NCBI RefSeq assembly: GCF_002013895.1
Contig: NZ_MAFQ01000008.1
Coordinates: 62,001-126,000, forward strand
Reading direction: 5' to 3'
DNA: 64,000 nucleotides
Source: Mycobacteroides franklinii
Lineage (GTDB): Bacteria; Actinomycetota; Actinomycetes; Mycobacteriales; Mycobacteriaceae
Notes under the pieces: model-generated
Databases searched by the model: none
Told to the model about the DNA's origin: nothing
What the model saw: only the letters and a program-made list of their open reading frames with translations
Shown: positions 32,867-41,452 of the stretch, piece after piece
Layout: each line of letters begins with the position of its first letter
Numbering within the stretch: the stretch's first letter is position 1
Position numbers and translations under genes: made by a program

Positions 32867-34456
32867 CTAGTCGACGCTATCGGCCCCGCTGGGGGCATAG
32901 GGCATGTCGGCCAGATGGGTGTTGGCCGGCTCGGGGGTCCCCCTGCGCGACGAGTTCGCGGGCGCGGGACGCGACAGGACGTAAGCGCGCCGCTTCGGCC
33001 TGCGCGCACGAAGGCGATACAAGAAGGTCGGGCTGGGCCAGTTGGTAGAGATCGACCCCCGCGCCGAGCGATACCAGCTCGTGCACATAGTCCACACGGA
33101 TCTGTCCAGGCGGCGACTCAACCGGTCGTTGAAGCGCTTCTCCACATCTGCACGGACCTCGATAACACTTCCTGGATGGGCACGGAGAACCTTCATCAAC
33201 CTGACGATGTGTCGGGCCTGCGATTCGAGCATGTAGACGATGGACCCGGATCCCACGTTGGTGTTGGGCCCGTACATCATGAGGAAATTCGGAAACTCTG
33301 GCACCGATAGGCCGTAGTAGGCGTGCGCGCCATCCGCCCACACGTCCGACAATTTCCGGTCCGAGCGGCCGTAGACCTCCATCGGGGAAAGAAACTCGGT
33401 GGCACTGAAGCCAGTGCCGTAGATGATCACGTCGGCGGCATGGAAGTCGCCGTTCACCGTGCGGATTCCGCCAGGCTCTACTGCCCGGATATCGTCGGTG
33501 ACCAATGAAACGTTGGGACGTGCGAGCGCGGGGTAATAGTCGCTGGAGAACAGAATCCTCTTGCACCCGGGCGCATAGTCCGGCGTCAGGTGGGAACGCA
33601 GCCGGGCATCCGACACCTGGCGACCTAGGTGCCGGAGGGCGATGACTCCCAAGACTCGCGCTACTGGCTTCGCGTCGACGAGTGCCAACGCCAAGAACTC
33701 GAATATCGTCCAAATCATCAGACGTTCGCTGAGCCGCAGAATGGGCAACTTGCGCAGCAGTTGGTGATGCCGCCCACCGTACTGACGGTCGAATTTGGGC
33801 AGCACCCATGGGGCTGACCGTTGGAAAACGTCCAAGTGCTCAGCGCCTGCGGCGACCACCGGGACGAACTGCACCGAACTAGCGCCGGTGCCGACGACCG
33901 CAAGCCGCTTGCCGCTGAGATTCAGATCGTGGTCCCAATTCGCGGAATGAAACGACGGGCCCGCGAAGCCCGAGATTCCAGGAATATCAGGAACTGAGGG
34001 TCGGGACAGCTGGCCCACGGCCGAAATGACGACATCGCACTCCAATTCCTGACTGGTAGTCGTGGTCAGACGCCATGTGTTCGTGCGCTCATCGAAGGCC
34101 GCCTTAGCGATTTCGGTTTTGGTCCGAAGGAGGGACAGCAAACCACTTTCCTCGGCGACGCGGCGAAGGTAGGCGAGGATATCACCTTGTTCTGCGTAAC
34201 GCCGACCCCACCTGGGATTCGGCGCCGAGGAGATCGAGTACAACTGCGACGGGACGTCACAGGCCGCCCCTGGGTAGGTGTTCTCCCGCCAGACTCCCCC
34301 GACACCATCGCCCTTTTCGACAATGAGGACCCTGTCGAACCCTGCGCGTTTGAGGCGAAGTGCAAGGGTAATTCCGGCGAAGCCAGCGCCGATGATGACG
34401 ATCGAGGGGTTACCAGGGGGATTGTCCTGGGTTGGTTCACGTTTCACGGGTTTCAT
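32867..34456 (-). CDS. Flavin-containing / Baeyer-Villiger-type monooxygenase 1
   Basis: Encodes 529 aa from ATG 34456 (an ATG at 34471 is also in frame). FAD loop IVIIGAGFAGITLALRL, the NTYPGAACDVPSQLYSIS segment, the BVMO fingerprint FAGPSFHSANWD (FxGxxxHxxxWD) and the NADPH loop LAVVGTGASSVQFVPVVAAG. BVMOs turn ketones into esters or lactones. The C-terminal 70 residues after TMCTSWYRSARG are Arg/Pro-rich and unusual. It is the last intact monooxygenase of the leftward cluster and sits next to the esterase, as mymA does beside lipR. Confidence 0.9.
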   Translation of the reverse strand: MKPVKREPTQDNPPGNPSIVIIGAGFAGITLALRLKRAGFDRVLIVEKGDGVGGVWRENTYPGAACDVPSQLYSISSAPNPRWGRRYAEQGDILAYLRRVAEESGLLSLLRTKTEIAKAAFDERTNTWRLTTTTSQELECDVVISAVGQLSRPSVPDIPGISGFAGPSFHSANWDHDLNLSGKRLAVVGTGASSVQFVPVVAAGAEHLDVFQRSAPWVLPKFDRQYGGRHHQLLRKLPILRLSERLMIWTIFEFLALALVDAKPVARVLGVIALRHLGRQVSDARLRSHLTPDYAPGCKRILFSSDYYPALARPNVSLVTDDIRAVEPGGIRTVNGDFHAADVIIYGTGFSATEFLSPMEVYGRSDRKLSDVWADGAHAYYGLSVPEFPNFLMMYGPNTNVGSGSIVYMLESQARHIVRLMKVLRAHPGSVIEVRADVEKRFNDRLSRRLDRSVWTMCTSWYRSARGSISTNWPSPTFLYRLRARRPKRRAYVLSRPAPANSSRRGTPEPANTHLADMPYAPSGADSVD

Positions 34457-34518
34457 CGTTAGCTCATACAACCTTCGTGCTGGGGCGCCTCGTGGTCAAG
34501 GCGTGCGCAGGGACGCTG

Positions 34519-35481
34519 TCAACGGACGGTGGCCGAAGTAGCCAAGAACTCGCCACCGAGCCTGAGGGCCTCACGTGCTTCTGGCAGTAGGCGAAACATC
34601 GCCTGGAAGACATGGATCTGGCCGCGGAAAACTTGCAACTGCGAGGAGACCCCTGCAGTCTGCAGACGTTTGGCAAAGACTCTGGAGTCGTCGAGCAACA
34701 TCTCTCGTCCGCCGACCTGAATCAAAGTTGGTGGCATGTCCGTGAGATCAGCGTCGAGCACGCTTATCCTCGGGTCGGCTGGATCGGCGCCCGCCACGTA
34801 CAGACCCATTGTTCTCGACGCAGAGATGGCGGACGCAAAGGGGTCCCGTCTGCGCAGATCACGGTCCATCGCGAGTTGGCATGTCAAATCCAGCACCGGC
34901 GACATCAGCAGCATGGCATCCGGCGTCGGCAGTCGATGTTCCCGAGCGCCAAGCGCCGTCGCCGCAGCAAGCTGGCCGCCTGCGGAATCGCCGGCGAGCG
35001 CCACCGTGCCAGAAGACGCGGTGATCGCGCTTCCCTCTGTCAACCATCGATAGGCGATCAGTGCATCATCTGCGGCCGCCGGGAAGGGATATTTCGGGAC
35101 CAATCGATAGCGCACGGCAAATACCGGCCTGCGGGCGGCCGCGGACAGTTCGCTGATGAGGCCACGGTGGGTCTCGGGAGAGCACATAGAAAATGCGCCG
35201 CCGTGTATATAAAGAATCGGCGGAGCATCCGAGGCCACGTTGGCCGCCTTGACCCAGTCGCCTCGCACACGTTCACCGGCGAAGGGCGTGTCTACCTTCT
35301 CGACACTGATTGCGCGCCTTGGCCGCGACACCACGAGTGTTCCCCGTAGCACGCGGTCCATGACCGCGAAGCCATGCTCGTTGGCCGGAATCACTTGCGT
35401 GAGAGGTCGAAGAACGCGTCGCGCCGTTGCCGCGACCAGGTGGCTCGCCATGCTCGGATTCGGCCTGGCAGGTGAACTCAT
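34519..35481 (-). CDS. Alpha/beta hydrolase, hormone-sensitive-lipase type (LipR-like)
   Basis: Encodes 320 aa from ATG 35481, overlapping the preceding monooxygenase stop (ATGA). A longer frame to 35775 is only antisense-like overlap with that gene. HSL-family features: oxyanion motif ILYIHGGAFSMCSPETH, nucleophile GTVALAGDSAGGQLAAATAL, acid region near DADLTDMPPTLIQVGGREML and His in RGQIHVFQAM. It hydrolyses short esters. Directly following two BVMO genes, it is the natural next step for cleaving the esters they make. Confidence 0.92.
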   Translation of the reverse strand: MSSPARPNPSMASHLVAATARRVLRPLTQVIPANEHGFAVMDRVLRGTLVVSRPRRAISVEKVDTPFAGERVRGDWVKAANVASDAPPILYIHGGAFSMCSPETHRGLISELSAAARRPVFAVRYRLVPKYPFPAAADDALIAYRWLTEGSAITASSGTVALAGDSAGGQLAAATALGAREHRLPTPDAMLLMSPVLDLTCQLAMDRDLRRRDPFASAISASRTMGLYVAGADPADPRISVLDADLTDMPPTLIQVGGREMLLDDSRVFAKRLQTAGVSSQLQVFRGQIHVFQAMFRLLPEAREALRLGGEFLATSATVR

Positions 35482-37067
35482 CCGGCGGTGTCCACCTTCT
35501 GTGGGGCAGTGTCCGCCTTTTTCGCCGGTCGTCGTTCGAAACGGTAGTCGGCCAGGTCGAATCGTCGACTGCGCCAGATCGACTCGACCGTCGTCGTGGG
35601 ACGCAGAGGCACGTCCCCATGCTTGTCGAAGTAATAGCTGTTCGCGCCCGCGCAGCTGTCCTGCCAGAAGACCTGCGTATGCCGCCGTGCCAGCATCTCC
35701 GCGAAGAAGCGTTGATTCGCCTCCTCGCGTACCTCGACGTAGTTCGAGTCGGCCGTCCTGGCATGCCGGAGGCAACGGAGAATGTGACCCGCCTGTGCCT
35801 CGATGAGTGCGAAGTAGGACGAGCCGTTGTATCCGTACGGGCCAAACACTGAGAAATGGTTCGGGAATCCTGGCACGCTGACTCCCTCATATGCCTGGAG
35901 TCGGTTCTCGTCCCACCACTGTGCCTGGTCTCGGCCGGCGACACCTCTGAGCGAGTAGGTGGGCATGCTGTCCGATTCCATGACCTTGAATCCCGTTGCC
36001 AGGACGAGCACGTCGATCTCGTGTCTGACGCCATCGGCCGTAATTACCGCGGTCTCATCCACCCGGGTGATGGGGTTGGTTTCAAGAAGGACGTTCTCGC
36101 GGTTGAACGTCTTCAAATATTCGTTGTGAAAGCTTGGTCGCTTGCAGCCCAGCGCGTAACGCGGCGTCAGCTTCTCCCGAACGACCGGGTCGGTGACCTG
36201 CCGACGCATATAGCTGATCGCTGCACGCTCGATCGCCGACGCCAGCGGTATGGCGGTATGGAAGTGCGCTGCGACGGGAAAGGTGAGTTCGACAAAGGCC
36301 TGGCTGGCTGCCCGCGCGGCGATCTGCGCTCCGGGTGCGAGCCGGAGAAGAGCACTCAGCGGGCGGGGCACCGCGAAGTCGAATTTCGGCAGACACCATA
36401 TCGGGGTGCGCTGAAAGACGGTGAGTGTGTCCACGTCCTTGGCTATCGAGGGGATCAGTTGCACCGCCGAGGCGCCCGTCCCGATGACGGCGACCCTCTT
36501 TCCGGTGAGGGTCTGCTGGTGGTCCCAGCGCGACGTGTGCATCGTGACCCCGCCGAAGTCCCCGACCCCCGGTATGTCCGGCGATTTTGGTCGCGTGAGA
36601 ACCCCGGAGGCATTGATGACGAACCTGGCTGTCAGTTCCTCGTCCGTCGAGGTAAACAAACGCCACAATGTCGATTCTTCGTCGAACTCAGCCCTCACAA
36701 CCGTGACTCCGAAGCGGATGCGCGACGCGAGGCCATATTTTTTCACGCAATGCTTCGCGTAGTTCTTCAGTTCGATCCCCGGCGCATAGGTACGGGACCA
36801 CGACGGGCGTTTCTCAAAGGAGAATTGGTAACTATATGACGGAATGTCTACTGCAATCCCCGGGTAGGTATTCCAGTACCAGGTTCCACCCACCCCTTGG
36901 GCCTCATCAACGATGAGGAAGTCCGAGAAACCTTCCTTCAGCAGCTTGATGCCCACTCCGATCCCGGAGAATCCAGCTCCGATGACCAATATCTCGTGGG
37001 TGGGGACCTCGTACGTAGGGGCTCCGGAGGTGGGGGCATTCTCGTCGCCCGCAACATGGACACTCAA
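35478..37067 (-). CDS. Flavin-containing / Baeyer-Villiger-type monooxygenase 2
   Basis: Encodes 529 aa from ATG 37067, overlapping the stop of monooxygenase 3 (ATGA at 37064-37067). FAD loop ILVIGAGFSGIGVGIKLLKE, NTYPGIAVDIPSYSYQFSFE, BVMO fingerprint FGGVTMHTSRWD and second dinucleotide loop VAVIGTGASAVQLIPSIAK. SVFGPYGYNGSSYFALIEAQ near the C-terminus is typical of the family. Coupled on both sides, it belongs to one transcript with monooxygenase 3 and the esterase. Confidence 0.93.
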   Translation of the reverse strand: MSVHVAGDENAPTSGAPTYEVPTHEILVIGAGFSGIGVGIKLLKEGFSDFLIVDEAQGVGGTWYWNTYPGIAVDIPSYSYQFSFEKRPSWSRTYAPGIELKNYAKHCVKKYGLASRIRFGVTVVRAEFDEESTLWRLFTSTDEELTARFVINASGVLTRPKSPDIPGVGDFGGVTMHTSRWDHQQTLTGKRVAVIGTGASAVQLIPSIAKDVDTLTVFQRTPIWCLPKFDFAVPRPLSALLRLAPGAQIAARAASQAFVELTFPVAAHFHTAIPLASAIERAAISYMRRQVTDPVVREKLTPRYALGCKRPSFHNEYLKTFNRENVLLETNPITRVDETAVITADGVRHEIDVLVLATGFKVMESDSMPTYSLRGVAGRDQAQWWDENRLQAYEGVSVPGFPNHFSVFGPYGYNGSSYFALIEAQAGHILRCLRHARTADSNYVEVREEANQRFFAEMLARRHTQVFWQDSCAGANSYYFDKHGDVPLRPTTTVESIWRSRRFDLADYRFERRPAKKADTAPQKVDTAG

Positions 37068-38734
37068 GCGTCTTTCCTCACTCTCGAGGCTGCGCGCTTA
37101 GGCGGTACCTTCCCGACGCCCACGTCCAGGATGTCGGCTTTGACGTCAGACCGCGTTGGCAGGGCGCCTGCGCTTTTTCGGCCCTGGGCTACCTTGGCCT
37201 TGCGGCCCTGGGCAACCTTGGCCACATTCGAGCCGTTTTGGGCGTGTTCGGTTGGGTGGTGCTCAGTTCGTGCGGTTGTCGGGGTCGTTACATAATCACC
37301 CATGTCGACCTTGGACAGTGCGCGCTTGAACTGGGTGGCGAAACCGGGGTACATGGTGCCGTTGTATCCGTCATTCGTGAGGTACCAGCTCTTGCAACCC
37401 GAATTCCAAGTCGTACTTCCCAACCGCTGCTGTACCTCGCCGTGGTAATTATTTTGCCGATCTTCGCGGACCTCGAGCGTACTGAGATCATTCGCGATGA
37501 TCGCGCCGATGGCTTTGACGATGTAGTTGATCTCGGCCTCCATGTACACGAGGGCCGAGTTATGGCCGGGCCCTGAATTTGGTCCGAAGGTGAAGAAAAG
37601 ATTGGGATAGCCTGCGACGGTGACGCTCCGGTACGCATAGGCGCCCTGGGACCACTCGTCGGAGAGCTCACGACCATGCGCGCCTCGGATGGGAAAAGGT
37701 GTGCCAGCCTTGCATACATCGAAGCCGGTGGCGAAGACGATGCAGTCCAGTTCGTGTTCGATGCCATCTGCGGTCCGTATGCCATTCGGCGACAGGGTCG
37801 CGATCGGCCATGAGACGAGCTTGCAGTTGTCGCGCTGAAGAGCGGGGTAGTAATCGCTGCTCATCAGCATCCGTTTGCAGCCGGCACGGAAGTTCGGCGT
37901 CAGCTGGCGCCTGAGCCAAGTATCCGATACCTGCCTCCGCAAATTCGCCTTCGCCAGTAGCTGGATGCCAGTGGTGACCGGGGTATCCCAGACCATGCCG
38001 ACGGCCATGAGCTCGTGGCCCCAGAACCACGCCTGCCGTGCGGCTTTCTGCACGCGAGGCGCTCGACGAAACGCCGTGCGCGCCCACTGCGGATGGGAGA
38101 AGTCGGGCCGAGGGAGGACCCAGCCGGGGGTGCGTTGGAAGACCTTGACCGAGCGTGCAGTGTTCACCAGTTCGGGGATGATCTGAACAGCGCTGGCTCC
38201 GGTGCCGATCACGGCGACACGTTTGTCGCTCATGTCGTAGTCGTGATCCCAACGCGCACTGTGGATCTTGTGACCATCGAAGGTGTCCAGTCCGCGGATG
38301 TCCGGCAGGCTCGCATTCGCCAGCGGCCCACTGGCCATCACTGCGGTGCGCGCCGTGAACTGCGAGCCGTCAGCTGTCTGCGCTGTCCACAGTGCGCTTT
38401 CCTCGTCGAACTCCAGACCGGTGACGTTCACTCCGAACCGGATGAAACGCGACAGCGAGTATTTGTCGACCATCGTCTTGATGTAGCCGAGTATCTCGGC
38501 GCTGCCCGAATACGCGCGGGACCAGTTCGGATTTTGCTCGAACCCGTAGGAATAGAGCAGCGACGGGATGTCGCACGCCGCGCCGGGATAGGTGTTGTCC
38601 CGCCAGGTGCCACCCACCTCGTCGGCGCGTTCAAGTACGACGAAATTGTCGATACCCTGTTGTAGCAACCGGATTGCGGTTCCCAGGCCGGCGAAACCCG
38701 CACCGACGATCAAGACGGTCGTGGTGTCGCTCAT
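37064..38734 (-). CDS. Flavin-containing / Baeyer-Villiger-type monooxygenase 3, with repeat-bearing C-terminal tail
   Basis: Encodes 556 aa from ATG 38734, overlapping the stop of the diiron gene (38731-38734). FAD loop VLIVGAGFAGLGTAIRLLQQ, NTYPGAACDIPSLLYSYGFE, BVMO fingerprint FDGHKIHSARWD, NADPH loop VAVIGTGASAVQIIPELVN. The conserved enzyme ends near MYPGFATQFKRALSKVDMGD. About 75 further residues are Lys/Arg/Thr-rich and include a tandem 8-residue repeat (AKVAQGRK twice; DNA near 37180-37225). The tail looks like a disordered or recently extended end. Confidence 0.92.
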   Translation of the reverse strand: MSDTTTVLIVGAGFAGLGTAIRLLQQGIDNFVVLERADEVGGTWRDNTYPGAACDIPSLLYSYGFEQNPNWSRAYSGSAEILGYIKTMVDKYSLSRFIRFGVNVTGLEFDEESALWTAQTADGSQFTARTAVMASGPLANASLPDIRGLDTFDGHKIHSARWDHDYDMSDKRVAVIGTGASAVQIIPELVNTARSVKVFQRTPGWVLPRPDFSHPQWARTAFRRAPRVQKAARQAWFWGHELMAVGMVWDTPVTTGIQLLAKANLRRQVSDTWLRRQLTPNFRAGCKRMLMSSDYYPALQRDNCKLVSWPIATLSPNGIRTADGIEHELDCIVFATGFDVCKAGTPFPIRGAHGRELSDEWSQGAYAYRSVTVAGYPNLFFTFGPNSGPGHNSALVYMEAEINYIVKAIGAIIANDLSTLEVREDRQNNYHGEVQQRLGSTTWNSGCKSWYLTNDGYNGTMYPGFATQFKRALSKVDMGDYVTTPTTARTEHHPTEHAQNGSNVAKVAQGRKAKVAQGRKSAGALPTRSDVKADILDVGVGKVPPKRAASRVRKDA

Positions 38735-39654
38735 CTGGCCACCGGTTCGTAGGTCAGCTCTTCTGTCCACGTCGGTGACTTACCGAGCACCTCGGTGGGG
38801 AAGTGGTCGATCGCGGTACCCAGCCGCTGCGAAATGAAATGCAATGGCTGAGAACGCTTGATGCTGGCGGACATGTGAGCTTTCAAGATGTGGTAGCCCG
38901 GAACGCGGCGCGTGAACTCACTACGATCTCCGACGTTCTCGTACCGCATCACCGCGTTGTAGAGCTTCTCCTCCGACAATCCCATGGCGTTGAGATTGGT
39001 CAACATCCTGGTGAGCAACGGCACGTAGAGGACGCCGCCGAGAAGGATTCTCGGGTCGATGAGCGCTCCCATCGTCTGAGTCGCATGAATGCGCATGGGG
39101 CTGGCGCCGAGGTCGTTCAGAACCTGGAATCCGACTGCCAAGTGCCGCGATTCGTCGTTGTTGACCTTGTTGAAGACCTCGGCGCAGAGCGGATCCTGCA
39201 CCTCGTCGAGAAGGAACTTGAGCAATGCTCCGTCGAGCGCAGTCTCCAAGGCTGGGATCGCCGCTCCGATCACCGTCAGCGGGAGGGCCTCGGCGTATCG
39301 GTCGATCCACTCGATGACCAGTCGAATGTTCTTGTTCGGCACCGGGATTTCCCCTTCCTCGAGCATCCCCCACCGCTGCATGAGCGCCAGCTCCGCGTTG
39401 GCGTGCCGCTGCTCCTCGGCATGGAAATACCGGTAGATGTCACCTAGAGCCTCGAACGGCGCTTTCGGCGCCATGGCGGCGAAAGCGCGTGCGCCGACGT
39501 GTTCTATCCACACCACGTCAGCCATGAACTGCTTCAGTTCGGGTCGCTGCTCATCAGTGATTTTATCGGCGCCCGGCGCGTCCCAATCGATGTCGGCCAG
39601 CGCCCACTGCCGATTCTTGATCGTCTCGAGCATATCGCTGTATTTGAATGCCAT
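38731..39654 (-). CDS. Ferritin-like diiron protein, candidate oxygenase/hydroxylase
   Basis: Encodes 307 aa. It shows the full four-helix diiron ligand pattern: Glu51 (VVWIEHVGARAF), Glu81-x-x-His84 (HAEEQRHANAEL), Glu137 (IPALETALDGAL) and Glu168-x-x-His171 (NNDESRHLAVGF). The two halves are spaced 30 and 31 residues apart, as in carboxylate-bridged diiron enzymes. No electron-transfer partner is adjacent. As first gene of a coupled chain with two BVMOs and an esterase, it could hydroxylate a substrate that an SDR and BVMOs process further. An oxidase or storage role cannot be excluded; I do not recognise a named family. Confidence 0.75.
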   Translation of the reverse strand: MAFKYSDMLETIKNRQWALADIDWDAPGADKITDEQRPELKQFMADVVWIEHVGARAFAAMAPKAPFEALGDIYRYFHAEEQRHANAELALMQRWGMLEEGEIPVPNKNIRLVIEWIDRYAEALPLTVIGAAIPALETALDGALLKFLLDEVQDPLCAEVFNKVNNDESRHLAVGFQVLNDLGASPMRIHATQTMGALIDPRILLGGVLYVPLLTRMLTNLNAMGLSEEKLYNAVMRYENVGDRSEFTRRVPGYHILKAHMSASIKRSQPLHFISQRLGTAIDHFPTEVLGKSPTWTEELTYEPVAR

Positions 39655-39685
39655 TGGAGTCTCCTTTGTCTTTGTCTGTTATGAC

Positions 39686-40522
39686 TTAGCGCGCGATTCG
39701 CTCGACCAAGCCGAGCGCACGGGTATACGTGGCAGGCACTGCCCGCTTAAATAACCAGAGAATCTTCGCGTCGACTTGGGGTAGGACGTGCAACTGACTG
39801 CGGTCGTTCGCGTCCAACGTTTTGCGTGCCACCGATTCCGCCGACACGCCGGTCCACTTCATCAAATTCGTTGCCAGCTTGGCGGCCGACTCCTCGATAC
39901 CAGGGTTATCGACGATGTTGGTCTTGACGAATGTCGGGCACAGTACAGTCACCGCCACACCGGTACCACTCAGTTCGGCCGCCAAAGTCTCGGATAGCGA
40001 GAGCACGCCGGCCTTGCTGACGTTGTAGGCAGCCATCCGGGGCGCTGCTCCGAAACTTGCAGCCGATGCGACGTTGATAATTCCGCCGCTGCCCTTCGCG
40101 CGAAGTCGCGGTACGAAGATCTCGCAGCCGTAGATCACTCCCCACAAGTTGACTGAAAGTGTCGCTTCCCAGTCCCGCTTGGGCGTCGCGCCGATGACAT
40201 TGCCACCGATTCCGATGCCCGCGTTGTTGATCACCAGGCTGGCTGCCGCGCCGAACCACTTCTCGGCGCTGTCGGCGAGTTCGCGGACCTGCTCTTCGTC
40301 CGTGACATCGCATGCGATGTCGAGCCCCTCGCCGCCGGCTTGGACGACGAGCCCGACCGTCTCCTTGGCACGCACCGGGTCGATGTCGGCACACACCACT
40401 CGTCCACCTCTACGGGCGAGCTCCACCGCGAAGGCACGGCCAATTCCGCTGCCCGCTCCCGTTACGACCGCGTTGGCGCGGCGGCTCAGGCGAGGCGGTC
40501 TGTCCCACCTCAAGATATCCAT
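39686..40522 (-). CDS. Short-chain dehydrogenase/reductase (SDR)
   Basis: Encodes 278 aa from ATG 40522 (GTG 40525 also possible). NAD(P) loop VVTGAGSGIGRAFAVELARR, NNAG (VINNAGIGIGGN), catalytic Ser in GIINVASAASFG and YxxxK in AAYNVSKAGVLS. The C-terminal DAKILWLFKRAVPATYTRAL resembles SDRs beside BVMO clusters in mycobacteria. Likely interconverts an alcohol and a ketone, upstream of the three BVMOs; 31 nt separate it from the diiron gene. Confidence 0.93.
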   Translation of the reverse strand: MDILRWDRPPRLSRRANAVVTGAGSGIGRAFAVELARRGGRVVCADIDPVRAKETVGLVVQAGGEGLDIACDVTDEEQVRELADSAEKWFGAAASLVINNAGIGIGGNVIGATPKRDWEATLSVNLWGVIYGCEIFVPRLRAKGSGGIINVASAASFGAAPRMAAYNVSKAGVLSLSETLAAELSGTGVAVTVLCPTFVKTNIVDNPGIEESAAKLATNLMKWTGVSAESVARKTLDANDRSQLHVLPQVDAKILWLFKRAVPATYTRALGLVERIAR

Positions 40523-40641
40523 CACTACTGAATCCTTTGCAGATTACGGCGACGCCTGACCTGTGAGACAAGCCGGCCTGCAGCCATCTGGTGGCGGCGA
40601 ACACAATTGTGGTCGCCTGCCACCAGTTTGATGCGGCGCTC

Positions 40642-40679
40642 CTGCCTTTGTCAAGATGTATTCGTGCGGACAAAGGCAG
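40642..40679. promoter_or_regulatory. 11-bp perfect inverted repeat spanning the TetR start codon
   Basis: CTGCCTTTGTC (40642-40652) and GACAAAGGCAG (40669-40679) are exact reverse complements separated by 16 nt that include the GTG start at 40664. It can act as a DNA operator or fold as an mRNA hairpin that hides the start. The homologous gene at 61992 shares the TTGCCAAGATG sequence but not the repeat. Confidence 0.55.
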
Positions 40680-41305
40680 CAAGGTGGGGCGGGCGTACTG
40701 GCGCCGAACGACGGGCTGACCGGCGGCGGCGCCTAGTGAACGCGGCGACGGAGATCTGGACGGAAAGCGGATGGGCTGCCGTGACAATGCGTGGGGTCTG
40801 CTCCAGAGCCGCGCTGAACGACCGCTATTACTATGAGGAGTTCAAGACGCGCGATGAGTTGCTCGTAGCAGCGTGGGACAACGTGCGGGACGAGATGCTC
40901 GGCGAGGTTTCGGCAACATTTGCCGAACGCGTCGGTCAACCACCGATCGAAACCATTCGCGCCGCAATCTCGATCGTTGTTCTCCGCATCGCGCAGGATG
41001 CCGGGCGAGCACAGATCCTGCTGACACAGCACGTCGGCAGTTCAACATTGCAAGATCGCCGAGCGGTGGCCTTGCAGGAAGCAACCCAGCTCGTCATGGC
41101 CGCCAGCAAGCCGCATCTGAAGCCTGACGCAGACGAAATGGCTCTGCGTATGGACACGTTTGTAGCGGTCGGCGGCTTCGTCGAACTGATCAGCGCTTGG
41201 CACGCAGGACTACTGGTCGATGTAAGTCAGGTCGACATCGTCGAACATACGAGTAGACTTGCTGAGACGCTGGCTCGCCGCTACGTGGTTGATAAGTTTG
41301 GCTAG
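40664..41305 (+). CDS. TetR-family regulator (paralogue of the gene at 61351-61992)
   Basis: Encodes 213 aa from GTG 40664, chosen because homology to the second copy begins exactly there (VRTKAARWGGRTGAERRADR versus VRTRSKRWGGRTGAERRAER). HTH near residues 20-63, where TMRGVCSRAALNDRYYYEEF is an unusual recognition helix with tyrosines. The ligand domains stay very similar throughout (LRMDTFVAVGGFVELISAWH versus LRMDTLVAVGGFVELITAWH). Divergent from the SDR at 40522 and so a candidate regulator of the sub-terminal oxidation cluster. Confidence 0.92.
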   Translation: MRTKAARWGGRTGAERRADRRRRLVNAATEIWTESGWAAVTMRGVCSRAALNDRYYYEEFKTRDELLVAAWDNVRDEMLGEVSATFAERVGQPPIETIRAAISIVVLRIAQDAGRAQILLTQHVGSSTLQDRRAVALQEATQLVMAASKPHLKPDADEMALRMDTFVAVGGFVELISAWHAGLLVDVSQVDIVEHTSRLAETLARRYVVDKFG

Positions 41306-41452
41306 CTGGTACTCCGGAGGCAATTTCCCGGTGGCGGAGGCTGCATTGGCCGCAGGGGTCGTGACACACCGTTGACTTACCTTAGAAACGGTGGAAGGTC
41401 CGTCTCGTCGACCTGCCAAGCCGACGCTCCTGCTGTCGAATGGCGGCTTCAC

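Noticed and set aside
32877-33809. 310-codon minus-strand frame inside monooxygenase 1
   Set aside because: Out-of-frame shadow of the FAD monooxygenase, which reads through with a full BVMO fingerprint.
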